From positions 10,202 through 74,201 of the forward strand of contig CAKQVG010000008.1 in NCBI GenBank assembly GCA_934277695.1: DNA of 64,000 nt, written 5' to 3'. Of this stretch, positions 16,183 to 23,856 are shown piece after piece (within the stretch, counting starts at the first letter, position 1; each line of letters opens with the position of its first letter). Made by a program: the position numbers and the translations under genes. The stretch is from CAG-238 sp934277695 (lineage in GTDB: Bacteria > Bacillota > Clostridia > Peptostreptococcales > Anaerovoracaceae). Below the pieces are notes generated by a model. The model worked only from the letters and a program-made list of their open reading frames with translations. It did no database searches and had not been told where the DNA came from.

Positions 16183-17379
16183 TTATTTCTTTCTTATCAG
16201 AGCAATGCTCTCAATATGCTTGGTAAGCGGAAAATTATCAAAGGGTTTTAAGTAAACGCATTCATATCCGTAATACTTCATATATTTCAAATTATCCGCC
16301 ATCGTTTTCGGGTTGCAGGATATATAGATAATTTCGGAAACACCATATTCGATAATCTTATCCAATGCTTTGGGCTGTATACCCACCCTCGGCGGATCGA
16401 CAACTATCACGTCCGGTTTTTCGCTGACACCTTTGAGCACCTCGAAAACATCCCCGGCAATGAAGCTGCAATTTGACAATCCGTTCAGTGCCGCATTTTT
16501 CCTTGCCGCATCCACCGCTTCCGAAACAAGCTCAATTCCGATTACGCTCCTCGCTTTCAGTGCCAAAATCTGCGAAATGGTGCCTGTCCCGCAATACAAG
16601 TCAAACACGGACTTTCCCTCAAAGGAATCAACCATGGCAAGTGCCTCCGAATAGAGGCGTTCGGCTGCTTCCACATTGGTCTGAAAGAAAGAAAACGCAC
16701 TGACTTTGAAATCAAGATTCAGGATTTTCTCCATGTAATAATCTCTGCCCCAAAGCGTTTTGAGCCTTTCGCAGTTTACCGCGTCGGCGATATTGTCATT
16801 AAACGTGCGAAGGATTCCGACAATTTTGTTTCGGAGATTGAGTGCAAGAAGCATTTCTGTAAATGCCTCTTCATCAAACCCTTCTTCCGATGTCGTGACA
16901 ATGTTAATAAGGAGTTCTTCTGTTCTCATGCCCTTTCTTATAATCAGATTTCGCATGAGGCCTTTGTGCGTTCTCTTATGATAAAACGGATATCCGTTTC
17001 CTTTCACAAAATTCAGCACCGCATCCAAAATCACGTTAAAATCTTCATCCACAAGCTGACACTCATCAACCGTTATGATGGACATGAAATTCTTCTTTCG
17101 GTGCATGCCAAGGGTTGTTTCGCCATCTTTGACAAAGTCCCCGAATGTATACTCCATCTTGTTTCGGTATCCGTAACGAACGGAGCATCCTTCAATCGCA
17201 TCCACCTTTGCCGGTACAACACTCTTCGCTTCCAGAAAACCGTAAACCTGCTTCTCTTTATCGGCAAGCTGATCTTCATATGCGACGCCCTGATAAATAC
17301 ATCCGCCGCAAAACTCACTGTGCGGGCAAATCGGCCGCGCTTCCTGCTCATGTGTATTAAAATCTGCCATACTTGTCAT
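16183..17379 (-). CDS. 23S rRNA (uracil-5)-methyltransferase, RlmD/RlmCD-like
   Basis: A 398-residue SAM-dependent RNA methyltransferase. The Fe-S cysteines lie in CPHSEFCGGC near the start and DECQLV further on; the Rossmann part shows FDLYCGTGTIS, VVDPPRVGI and the catalytic-Cys motif IIYISCNPKTM. The N-terminal TRAM domain of classic RumA is missing; the protein starts almost directly with the Cys cluster. The start used here follows AAGGAG; a start 13 codons upstream lies further inside tgt and one three codons downstream is also possible. The gene overlaps the tgt end by 23 bp. Target base (U1939, U747 or tRNA U54) is not certain. Confidence 0.85.
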   Translation of the reverse strand: MTSMADFNTHEQEARPICPHSEFCGGCIYQGVAYEDQLADKEKQVYGFLEAKSVVPAKVDAIEGCSVRYGYRNKMEYTFGDFVKDGETTLGMHRKKNFMSIITVDECQLVDEDFNVILDAVLNFVKGNGYPFYHKRTHKGLMRNLIIRKGMRTEELLINIVTTSEEGFDEEAFTEMLLALNLRNKIVGILRTFNDNIADAVNCERLKTLWGRDYYMEKILNLDFKVSAFSFFQTNVEAAERLYSEALAMVDSFEGKSVFDLYCGTGTISQILALKARSVIGIELVSEAVDAARKNAALNGLSNCSFIAGDVFEVLKGVSEKPDVIVVDPPRVGIQPKALDKIIEYGVSEIIYISCNPKTMADNLKYMKYYGYECVYLKPFDNFPLTKHIESIALIRKK

Positions 17380-18478
17380 AAAACTCCTTTTTGTATTCCG
17401 GAAAACGGTCTTCTTCAATTGCTTTCCTAATGTTTCCCATCATATTAATCAGGAAATGCAGATTATGATTTGACAAAAGCATCGCCGAAAGCATTTCGTC
17501 AGCCTTATATAAATGACGCAGATATGCTCTTGAATAGTTTCTGCATGTGTAGCAGTCACACTCTGCATCTAGCGGTTCCCAGTCCTTCTCATATTTGGCA
17601 TTCTTGATGTTTACCCTTCCGTGAGAGGTCATTGCAAGACCATGCCTTGCAATTCGGGTCGGAAGCACGCAGTCAAACATATCCACGCCGCGCTCCACGC
17701 CCTCAAATAGGTAGTCCGGGGTTCCGACCCCCATAAGATATCTGGCTTTTTCCTTCGGGAGATATTCCACACAGTCATCCAAAATATCCAGCATAAGTTC
17801 CTTCGGTTCTCCTACCGAAAGTCCTCCGATTGCATATCCGGGGAGGTCAAGATCGACGATTTCTTCTGCACTCTGCTTTCTGAGGTCTTTGTACATACCG
17901 CCTTGCATGATTCCGAAAAGCGACTGCCTTTCCCAATCCGTGTGATAATCCTTACAGCGCTTCAGCCATCTTGTTGTGCGTTCAAGCGAATTCTTTACAT
18001 ACCGCCTGTCTGCCGGGTATGGTGCACATTCATCGAATGCCATCATAATATCCGATCCGAGGGCATTCTGAATCTCAATTGATTTCTCGGGTGAAATCAT
18101 ATGTGCCGATCCGTCGATATGAGAGCGGAACTTTACGCCTTCTTCCGTGATTTTGCGGAGCTTTCCAAGGGAAAAAACCTGAAATCCACCGCTATCCGTA
18201 AGAATCGCTCTGTTCCAATTCATAAATTTGTGCAGGCCGCCCGCCTCTTTGACAATTTCATGTCCGGGTCTGAGATAAAGGTGGTAGGTGTTTGAAAGAA
18301 TAATTTCAGCACCCATCTCCTTCACTTGTTCCGGACGCATCGCCTTTACGGTCGCCTGCGTTCCGACCGGCATGAATACCGGTGTCTGTATATCTCCGTG
18401 CGGAGTATGAACAACGCCCCGTCTGGCGCGCGTTCTTGAATCTGTCTTTAACAGATCATAAGTTACTGCATGTTTCAT
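17357..18478 (-). CDS. tgt: Queuine/preQ1 tRNA-ribosyltransferase
   Basis: A 373-residue base-exchange enzyme that puts preQ1 into the wobble position of GUN-anticodon tRNAs. Motifs: TPVFMPVGTQATVKAM, the catalytic-Asp segment LTDSGGFQVFSL near residue 95, FGIMQGGMYKDLR, AIGGLSVGEP, MGVGTPDYLFEGVERGVDMF, and the zinc site CDCYTC with a later His (LSNHNL). Length is normal. rlmD follows with overlap. queA and other queuosine genes are not in the window. Confidence 0.96.
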   Translation of the reverse strand: MKHAVTYDLLKTDSRTRARRGVVHTPHGDIQTPVFMPVGTQATVKAMRPEQVKEMGAEIILSNTYHLYLRPGHEIVKEAGGLHKFMNWNRAILTDSGGFQVFSLGKLRKITEEGVKFRSHIDGSAHMISPEKSIEIQNALGSDIMMAFDECAPYPADRRYVKNSLERTTRWLKRCKDYHTDWERQSLFGIMQGGMYKDLRKQSAEEIVDLDLPGYAIGGLSVGEPKELMLDILDDCVEYLPKEKARYLMGVGTPDYLFEGVERGVDMFDCVLPTRIARHGLAMTSHGRVNIKNAKYEKDWEPLDAECDCYTCRNYSRAYLRHLYKADEMLSAMLLSNHNLHFLINMMGNIRKAIEEDRFPEYKKEFYDKYGRF

Positions 18479-18520
18479 TTATTGTCCGTGCCGCTGATTC
18501 CTTGCGGTCACCCTCCTGTT

Positions 18521-19075
18521 TTATTTTGCTGTCTTTTCAAGACATTTTCGTATGGTGCCTCTCATCATGAAGCCCATGCGCTTAATTCTCTGTTCGGGAT
18601 CATCCTTCATGTTGCTGTCAAGCCACTCAAAGAAAACCCCTATTACTCCGTGCTTATAAAATGTCACCAGGATATCTATATCCTCGTCGGATACATTAAG
18701 TCCCTGCGCCTGCTGTTTGACAAATCTTGAGGTAATCGGACTCATAACACGATTGATATATCTCTCCAGATTCTCACGATTCAGCGAATTGTATACATGA
18801 TATACCGCTTTTCGGTTTTGGAGGACGAACTCAAGTGAGGCAAGTATGCCGTCTTCCCAAAGTTCCCACGTGTCGGCCTCTCCGATATGCTGTTTCGTGT
18901 GTTCATCGAAGATTTCTTCCAAAACTTCGTAGATATCATGATAGTGATAATAAAATGTGTTTCTGCTTATCCCGCAGGCATCTGTCAGTTCCTTGATACA
19001 AATCCCGTCGAAAGGTTTGTCGTTGAGCAAGCCGATAAGCGATTCTTTAATAAGCCTCTTTGTATCGTTTCCCAT
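18521..19075 (-). CDS. TetR/AcrR family transcriptional regulator
   Basis: A 184-residue regulator. Residues about 5-50 form the TetR DNA-binding domain: TKRLIKESLIGLLNDKPFDG, then the helix-turn-helix IKELTDACGISRNTFYYHY. The C-terminal ligand domain (from about residue 70) is like that of DhaS-type TetR proteins. It starts 7 bp after the amidohydrolase upstream, so it is co-transcribed with the two M20 amidohydrolases and may sense their product. The inducer is unknown. Confidence 0.88.
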   Translation of the reverse strand: MGNDTKRLIKESLIGLLNDKPFDGICIKELTDACGISRNTFYYHYHDIYEVLEEIFDEHTKQHIGEADTWELWEDGILASLEFVLQNRKAVYHVYNSLNRENLERYINRVMSPITSRFVKQQAQGLNVSDEDIDILVTFYKHGVIGVFFEWLDSNMKDDPEQRIKRMGFMMRGTIRKCLEKTAK

Positions 19076-19082
19076 TTTAAAA

Positions 19083-20255
19083 TTATTTGTTGAAGTCTTC
19101 CTTCATTGCCTTGATTTTATCTTCGTCCATAAATGTTTTGGTAATGTGGAGCGAAATTACTTCCGCACCGAGCTTGATTGCATCGTGTGCCCTCTGCGTT
19201 TTTACTGCATCGGCAAACTCTCTTGTATGTATTGCCACGCCTCTGTCAACAATCTGAAGTGTCGGATGGAACGCAGGGCAAGCAAAACTTACGTTTCCGA
19301 TATCGGAAGAGCCGAAAAGCTTGTCATGATCGCCGTTTATGTCAATGCCGAGTTCCTCATATACTTCCTTCATTACGCTTATTCCGGCAGGATTGTTCTT
19401 CATGCAGTCGTATGTAGCGTCAACCTTAAAGGTATCCCATGTTGTCTGCGTCATGATTGCTGCTCCGCGAGCACAGTCATCTACCATTCTGTGGACTTCC
19501 TGCAGGTATGCCTTATCCACAGCTCTCATGTAGAAGTGTACGCTTGCTTCTTCCGGAACGATGTTCGGAGCGACACCGGCTTCTTTGTAAATTCCGTGCA
19601 TTCTTACATCCGGAGTTACGTGCTGGCGCAGCATATCGATACCGTGGAACATGAGCTGCGCTGCGTTAAGTGCATTCTTTCCCTCCCATGGAGCTGCAGA
19701 AGCGTGTGCTGCCTTTCCGTGGAAATTATACTGATAGGACATCAGTCCGTTCAGTATGCAATATAAGAGGTTCTGATCATAAAGGTGAATCATGATTGCC
19801 ATATCATAATCATTGAACACACCGTCATCCGTCATTTGGACTTTCGCCCCGTCGGCTTCTTCAATCGGCGTTCCGATGACATGGATGTCCGCGTTGAGTT
19901 CGTCCTGAAGTTCTGCCATAGCGATGCCGGCGAGTACACTGATGGAGCCGCTGACACAGTGGCCGCATGCGTGTCCGATATCAGGCAGTGCATCATATTC
20001 CGTAAGTATCGCAACTTTATATTTATGATTGTTCGGTCCGTATACCGCTTTGAAAGCTGTTTCGATTCCCGCAAACGGATACTCCGTTGCAAATCCTTTT
20101 TTCTTTAAAAGTTCAACGATTTTGCGCGATGTTTCGAATTCCTGTCCGGAAATTTCAGGATGATCTGCGAGGTCATCGTTGAGGGCAATCAACTCTGCCC
20201 AGTTCGCATCGATTCTTTCAAAAATCTTTTCTTTTAACTCCAAATACTTGTCCAT
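19083..20255 (-). CDS. M20 amidohydrolase, AbgB/HipO-like (copy 2)
   Basis: A 390-residue metal-dependent amidohydrolase of the aminobenzoyl-glutamate/hippurate type. The site is seen in TEYDALPDIGHACGHC (metal Cys/His), VIGTPIEEADGAKVQM (Glu pair), HLYDQN, and GKAAHASAAPWEGKNALNA; the last metal His may be in AIHTREFADA. It is similar along its length to the gene directly upstream (27 bp gap), so the two arose by tandem duplication or form a heteromer like AbgA/AbgB. Substrates are probably N-acyl amino acids or p-aminobenzoyl-glutamate-like amides. Confidence 0.87.
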   Translation of the reverse strand: MDKYLELKEKIFERIDANWAELIALNDDLADHPEISGQEFETSRKIVELLKKKGFATEYPFAGIETAFKAVYGPNNHKYKVAILTEYDALPDIGHACGHCVSGSISVLAGIAMAELQDELNADIHVIGTPIEEADGAKVQMTDDGVFNDYDMAIMIHLYDQNLLYCILNGLMSYQYNFHGKAAHASAAPWEGKNALNAAQLMFHGIDMLRQHVTPDVRMHGIYKEAGVAPNIVPEEASVHFYMRAVDKAYLQEVHRMVDDCARGAAIMTQTTWDTFKVDATYDCMKNNPAGISVMKEVYEELGIDINGDHDKLFGSSDIGNVSFACPAFHPTLQIVDRGVAIHTREFADAVKTQRAHDAIKLGAEVISLHITKTFMDEDKIKAMKEDFNK

Positions 20256-20282
20256 TCTACACCTCCATGTTTTCCTTTATCA

Positions 20283-21506
20283 TTAAAGCGGCAGTCTTTC
20301 ATCAGCGGATGCTTCTTGTCCTACCGTCTTAAATTCCTCTTTTATAGCCTCTAAATGTTCCGGATTTGTCATAAGTTCAAATGCAGTCATCGTAAATGCT
20401 TTGACAAAATCAAGTGCATTGTCGATTGCGGTATCGCTGCAAGCATGTTCCGCAAATTCTTTCGTATGCGGTGCATAATATGTTTTGTCTCCCTTCGGAC
20501 TCATTCCGCAGGTGAGCTGCACAGCCGGGCAATGATAGCTTACATCTCCAAGATCCGAAGATCCCGGAATAACGGTTTTGGCATCAATATGCATAACATC
20601 ATGTTCCAACGTTTCAAGATTGGTCGCAACCATACGGGACAGGTATCTGTTGCTGCATGTATCCTTAAACGCAGCTTCCGGTTCCGAAAGTTCGTATGTG
20701 CATCCGGTTGCGAGTGCCGCACCTTTCACACAGTCGGTAAGTTTCGCGTAAAGTTCGTTTACGTATGCCATCTTTGCTGCTCTTACATATACCAGTGCTC
20801 TTGTATAATCCGGAATGATATTCGGTGCAACACCTCCGTCGAGAATGACACCATGCAATCTTGCATCCGGCTTTGTCTGCTGTCTGAACGCATTCATCAG
20901 ATTAAAGAAATTAATCACAGCATCCAGTGCGTTGATTCCTTCATGCGGTGCTGCTGCAGCATGTGCGGTTCTTCCGTGGAATTCAATCTGCATGCATCTC
21001 ATCGCAACCGTGTTGATTGATTCCGCATCTTTAAAGGAAGGATGTGCCATCATTGCAACATCAAATTCGTCAAACGCACCTTTTGCCGCCATTTCAACTT
21101 TTGCACCGTCGGTTTCCTCTGCAGGCGTTCCGATAACATAAATTTCTCCACCGTATTCATCGGCAAATTCACGCATGGCAATTCCGCTTCCGACCGACAT
21201 TGATGCAATCAGGTTATGCCCGCAGGCATGACCTAAAACAGGCAATGCATCGTATTCTGCAAGCATTGCGATCTTAGGACCCGGCTTTTTGCCTTTATAT
21301 ACAGCTTTATATGATGTAGGAATTCCGCAGAATCCCTTTTCAACTTCAAATCCGTATTTTGAAAGGAGCCGGCACTGCCATTCACAGGCTTTTACTTCCT
21401 GCTTCCCTAATTCCGGATGATTGAAGATATTTTTTGCAAGTTCTCTGATTTCAGGATCTAAATTATTAACTATCGCATCAATTCTTTCCACTACAACTTT
21501 GTCCAT
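20283..21506 (-). CDS. M20 amidohydrolase, AbgB/HipO-like (copy 1)
   Basis: A 407-residue paralogue of the next gene. It keeps AEYDALPVLGHACGHN, VIGTPAEETDGAKVEM, MAHPSFKD and GRTAHAAAAPHEGINALDA, plus YYAPHTKEFAEH near the C-terminus, so the metal site looks complete. The start used here follows GGGAGGATTCAAA; an upstream in-frame extension of 56 codons runs through the promoter and is not credible. It is the first gene of an operon with the second amidohydrolase and the TetR gene. Confidence 0.88.
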   Translation of the reverse strand: MDKVVVERIDAIVNNLDPEIRELAKNIFNHPELGKQEVKACEWQCRLLSKYGFEVEKGFCGIPTSYKAVYKGKKPGPKIAMLAEYDALPVLGHACGHNLIASMSVGSGIAMREFADEYGGEIYVIGTPAEETDGAKVEMAAKGAFDEFDVAMMAHPSFKDAESINTVAMRCMQIEFHGRTAHAAAAPHEGINALDAVINFFNLMNAFRQQTKPDARLHGVILDGGVAPNIIPDYTRALVYVRAAKMAYVNELYAKLTDCVKGAALATGCTYELSEPEAAFKDTCSNRYLSRMVATNLETLEHDVMHIDAKTVIPGSSDLGDVSYHCPAVQLTCGMSPKGDKTYYAPHTKEFAEHACSDTAIDNALDFVKAFTMTAFELMTNPEHLEAIKEEFKTVGQEASADERLPL

Positions 21507-21560
21507 TTTGAATCCTCCCTCTATCGGGCTTTCGGATGCACCCGTCCCCCGACCTGAAAT

Positions 21561-21569
21561 ATTATAGCA
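21561..21569 (-). promoter_or_regulatory. Extended -10 of the amidohydrolase operon
   Basis: TGCTATAAT on the minus strand, about 55 bp before the start codon. No good -35 is visible, which is usual for extended -10 promoters. Confidence 0.5.
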
Positions 21570-21703
21570 CAAAAATCTCTCATTTTCTACATTTTGTTTG
21601 ATGATTTTCGTCACTGACTTGCTGAAATATTTGCCAAAAAAACATAAAAAAAGTGTGGATTTTTCTATTAACATGTAGTATAATTATTCCGTTGTCGATT
21701 TGT

Positions 21704-21779
21704 GCTACCGTGGCTCAGTCGGTAGAGCAGCTGATTCGTAATCAGCAGGTCGCCGGTTCGAATCCGGCCGGTAGCTCCA
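21704..21779 (+). tRNA. tRNA-Thr (anticodon CGT)
   Basis: A complete cloverleaf: acceptor GCTACCG/CGGTAGC, D arm GCTC...GAGC, anticodon stem GCTGA/TCAGC with loop TTCGTAA (anticodon CGT, reading ACG), variable loop AGGTC, T arm GCCGG-TTCGAAT-CCGGC, discriminator T and encoded CCA. A TATAAT at 21679-21684 lies upstream and a terminator follows at once. Confidence 0.95.
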
Positions 21780-21781
21780 TA

Positions 21782-21816
21782 AAAAAACGCCTCATGCAAA
21801 GCATGAAGCGTTTTTT
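21782..21816. terminator. Bidirectional terminator between tRNA-Thr and nth
   Basis: AAAAAACGCCTCATGC / GCATGAAGCGTTTTTT with a short loop. The nth stop codon lies in its edge, so it ends both convergent transcripts. Confidence 0.85.
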
Positions 21817-22453
21817 ATTCTGTTTTCCCACAGACATATTCGCAATAAATGTTTACCGGACAGCTGTCACACTTCGGTTTTCTTGCATCGCAGCACTGTC
21901 TGCCGTGAAAAATCAGGCTGTGATGTGTGCGGCTCCAGCGTTCCTCCGGCACTCTTTCCATCAGTGACAGTTCCGTTTTCAGCACATCTTTCTCATCTAC
22001 AAGCCCGATTCGATTCGCAACACGGAACACATGCGTATCGACGGCGATTCTTTGCTGTCCGAACCCTACTGCAAGAACGACATTGGCGGTCTTGCGTCCG
22101 ACACCCGGAAGACTTATGAGTGAGTCATAATCATTCGGCACTTTCCCGCCGAAGTCGCAGCAGATTTTCTGTGCCATGGCTACGATATTCTTTGCCTTTG
22201 TGCGATACATTCCGATTCGTTTTATGTATTCCTCAACTTCTGACGGTTCTGCTGCTGCAAGTGCCTCTGCGTCCGGATAGCGTTCAAAAAGCGCGGGACT
22301 CACCTGATTCACAGACTTATCCGTTGTTTGTGCAGACAGCGCCACCGCAACAATAAGTTCATACACATTCTTGTGATTTAATGCGCACTCGGCATCCGGA
22401 TAGGTTTCTTCCAGAATGTCGAGTACTTTGATTACGTCATCTTGTTTGATCAT
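21815..22453 (-). CDS. nth: Endonuclease III
   Basis: A 212-residue DNA glycosylase/AP lyase for oxidised pyrimidines. The helix-hairpin-helix with catalytic Lys is LPGVGRKTANVVL, the catalytic Asp is in AVDTHVFRVANR, and the Fe-S cluster motif CX6CX2CX5C is formed by CDARKPKCDSCPVNIYC at the C-terminus. The ATG at 22453 matches the family start (MIKQDDVIKVLDILEETYP); the longer open frame upstream overlaps the divergent gntR gene and is not coding. It shares its upstream region with that gene. Confidence 0.94.
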   Translation of the reverse strand: MIKQDDVIKVLDILEETYPDAECALNHKNVYELIVAVALSAQTTDKSVNQVSPALFERYPDAEALAAAEPSEVEEYIKRIGMYRTKAKNIVAMAQKICCDFGGKVPNDYDSLISLPGVGRKTANVVLAVGFGQQRIAVDTHVFRVANRIGLVDEKDVLKTELSLMERVPEERWSRTHHSLIFHGRQCCDARKPKCDSCPVNIYCEYVCGKTE

Positions 22454-22467
22454 TTTTACTCTCTTTC

Positions 22468-22506
22468 TTGACTTGCCGCCCTTTAAATGATAAAATTGTA
22501 TACAAT
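22468..22506 (+). promoter_or_regulatory. gntR promoter with overlapping palindromic operator
   Basis: TTGACT (22468-22473), N17, TAAAAT (22491-22496). The perfect 12-bp palindrome ATTGTATACAAT (22495-22506) covers the end of the -10 and the transcription start. It fits the TnGTATACnA pattern of GntR/FCD operators, so autorepression is inferred. nth, divergent, may also be affected. Confidence 0.7.
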
Positions 22507-22529
22507 TTTTCAGTAAGGAGCATTGCCAC

Positions 22530-23189
22530 ATGTTAAGCTTGGATTTTATAAATAATGAATACGAAGACACCAAAACACCGGCGCAAAAAGTGTGCGAATC
22601 GATCGCAATCGATATCTTGACCGGAATTCTTCCCGACGGAAAACAAATTGTCGAGCAAAAGCTTTGCGAAAAGTACAAGATGAGCCGTACTCCTATCCGG
22701 GAAATTATAAAGGACCTGCAAATGCTTGGGCTTATCGATCTGATTCCCAACCGCGGTGCTTTCGTCTCCGGTATCTCTCAACGCGATGTAAACGATTTTT
22801 TCTATATGAAAAGTCTTCTCTACCCTCAATGTGTCAAGTGGGCAGTCGAGCGCATAACGGAGGAGGAATTCGCAATGCTTGAAGAGGCTTTTACCTTCAT
22901 GCAGTTCTATGCCGTAACCGAAGACCTCGAAAAAATCCAACGGGTCATCCATGGCTTCAACGCCATAATATACAACGCAAGTCACAACAAGGAACTTGAA
23001 ACAACGCTTCTCAGATATGACTTTTTAATAAAATATGCAAACATTGGCGTACGCTATCCTCTTAATTTCATGCAAGACGTTCTCGAAGAACATCAAGCCA
23101 TCTTCGATGCTTTCAAAGCAAAGGATCCCGACATGGGCGCGGATGCTGCACAGGTACACGCATATAAATCAATGATGCGCAGAAAATAA
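22530..23189 (+). CDS. GntR family regulator (FCD type)
   Basis: A 219-residue regulator. The winged helix spans about residues 15-80: KVCESIAIDILTGILPDGKQI, then KLCEKYKMSRTPIREIIKDL and the wing LIPNRGAFVSGIS. The C-terminal helical domain is of the FCD/VanR class, with HGFNAIIYNASHN and LEEHQAIFDAF carrying possible metal-binding His residues; it is a little shorter than usual at the end. AAGGAG precedes the ATG. No metabolic gene is adjacent on the same strand, so the regulated pathway is unknown. Confidence 0.88.
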   Translation: MLSLDFINNEYEDTKTPAQKVCESIAIDILTGILPDGKQIVEQKLCEKYKMSRTPIREIIKDLQMLGLIDLIPNRGAFVSGISQRDVNDFFYMKSLLYPQCVKWAVERITEEEFAMLEEAFTFMQFYAVTEDLEKIQRVIHGFNAIIYNASHNKELETTLLRYDFLIKYANIGVRYPLNFMQDVLEEHQAIFDAFKAKDPDMGADAAQVHAYKSMMRRK

Positions 23190-23203
23190 TCTGCGCGTTT
23201 TTT
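23177..23203 (+). terminator. Terminator of gntR
   Basis: GCGCAGA-aaataa-TCTGCGC followed by TTTTTT; the 5-prime arm is inside the last gntR codons. Confidence 0.7.
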
Positions 23204-23211
23204 ATACCCGG

Positions 23212-23787
23212 TTATAATATTCCGAGGTGCTCAAGCAAAATCTTCAGTCCGATCAGAATCAGAATCACGCCGCCGACAACGGTTGCCTTATCTTCATATT
23301 TCGCACCGAATTTATGTCCGACGAAAACGCCTGCTGCCGAAATCACGAAGGTGGTGCAGCCTATCAGCGTAATTGCAGAGCCTATGTTTACCTGCAGGAA
23401 TGCGAAGGAAATGCCGACTGCAAGGGCATCGATGCTCGTTGCAATCGCAAGCATGAAGAGTTCCTTCACATCTAATCTGCTTTCCGCTGTCTGACATGCT
23501 TCATCCTCTTTTTTGCTTCCGAACACATCCCAAAGCATTTTGCCTCCGATAAAGGCAAGAAGCACGAACGCGATCCAATGATCAAAACTTGTGATGTACG
23601 CCTCAAACTGTTTCCCAAGCAGCCATCCCACAAACGGCATCAGTGCCTGAAACCCTCCGAAAAACAACGCAATAACAAGTGTCTGAACCTTGTCTAACTT
23701 TCTCATGTTCAAGCCCTTGCAAATTGCAACCGCAAACGCATCCATGGAAAGTCCGACACCGATCATAAAAATTTCAAAAAAGCTCAT
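23212..23787 (-). CDS. mntP: Manganese efflux pump MntP
   Basis: A 191-residue, six-helix membrane protein made of two DUF204 repeats. GLSMDAFAVAICKGL (helix 1) and ATSIDALAVGISFAF (helix 4) carry the paired Asp residues of the metal path. A hydrophilic loop with clustered charged residues separates the halves. It exports Mn2+ from the cytoplasm. No manganese riboswitch is seen; only 28 bp separate its start from the clpB terminator, so its promoter is not obvious. Confidence 0.9.
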   Translation of the reverse strand: MSFFEIFMIGVGLSMDAFAVAICKGLNMRKLDKVQTLVIALFFGGFQALMPFVGWLLGKQFEAYITSFDHWIAFVLLAFIGGKMLWDVFGSKKEDEACQTAESRLDVKELFMLAIATSIDALAVGISFAFLQVNIGSAITLIGCTTFVISAAGVFVGHKFGAKYEDKATVVGGVILILIGLKILLEHLGIL

Positions 23788-23815
23788 AATATCTCCCTAT
23801 TTTCTTTTTAGGCAA

Positions 23816-23850
23816 AAAAATATCTCTCTACAATTATAGAGAGATATTTT
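23816..23850 (-). terminator. Terminator after clpB
   Basis: AAAATATCTCTCTA / TAGAGAGATATTTTTTT on the minus strand, just after the clpB stop. Confidence 0.8.
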
Positions 23851-23856
23851 ATCATA

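Noticed and set aside
21653..21967. Plus-strand open frame of 104 codons across tRNA-Thr and the end of nth
   Set aside because: It includes the tRNA gene and the terminator; the protein has no sensible pattern and nth explains the rest.
23788..23815. Manganese (yybP-ykoY) riboswitch before mntP
   Set aside because: Only 28 bp separate mntP from the clpB terminator, too short for the aptamer.
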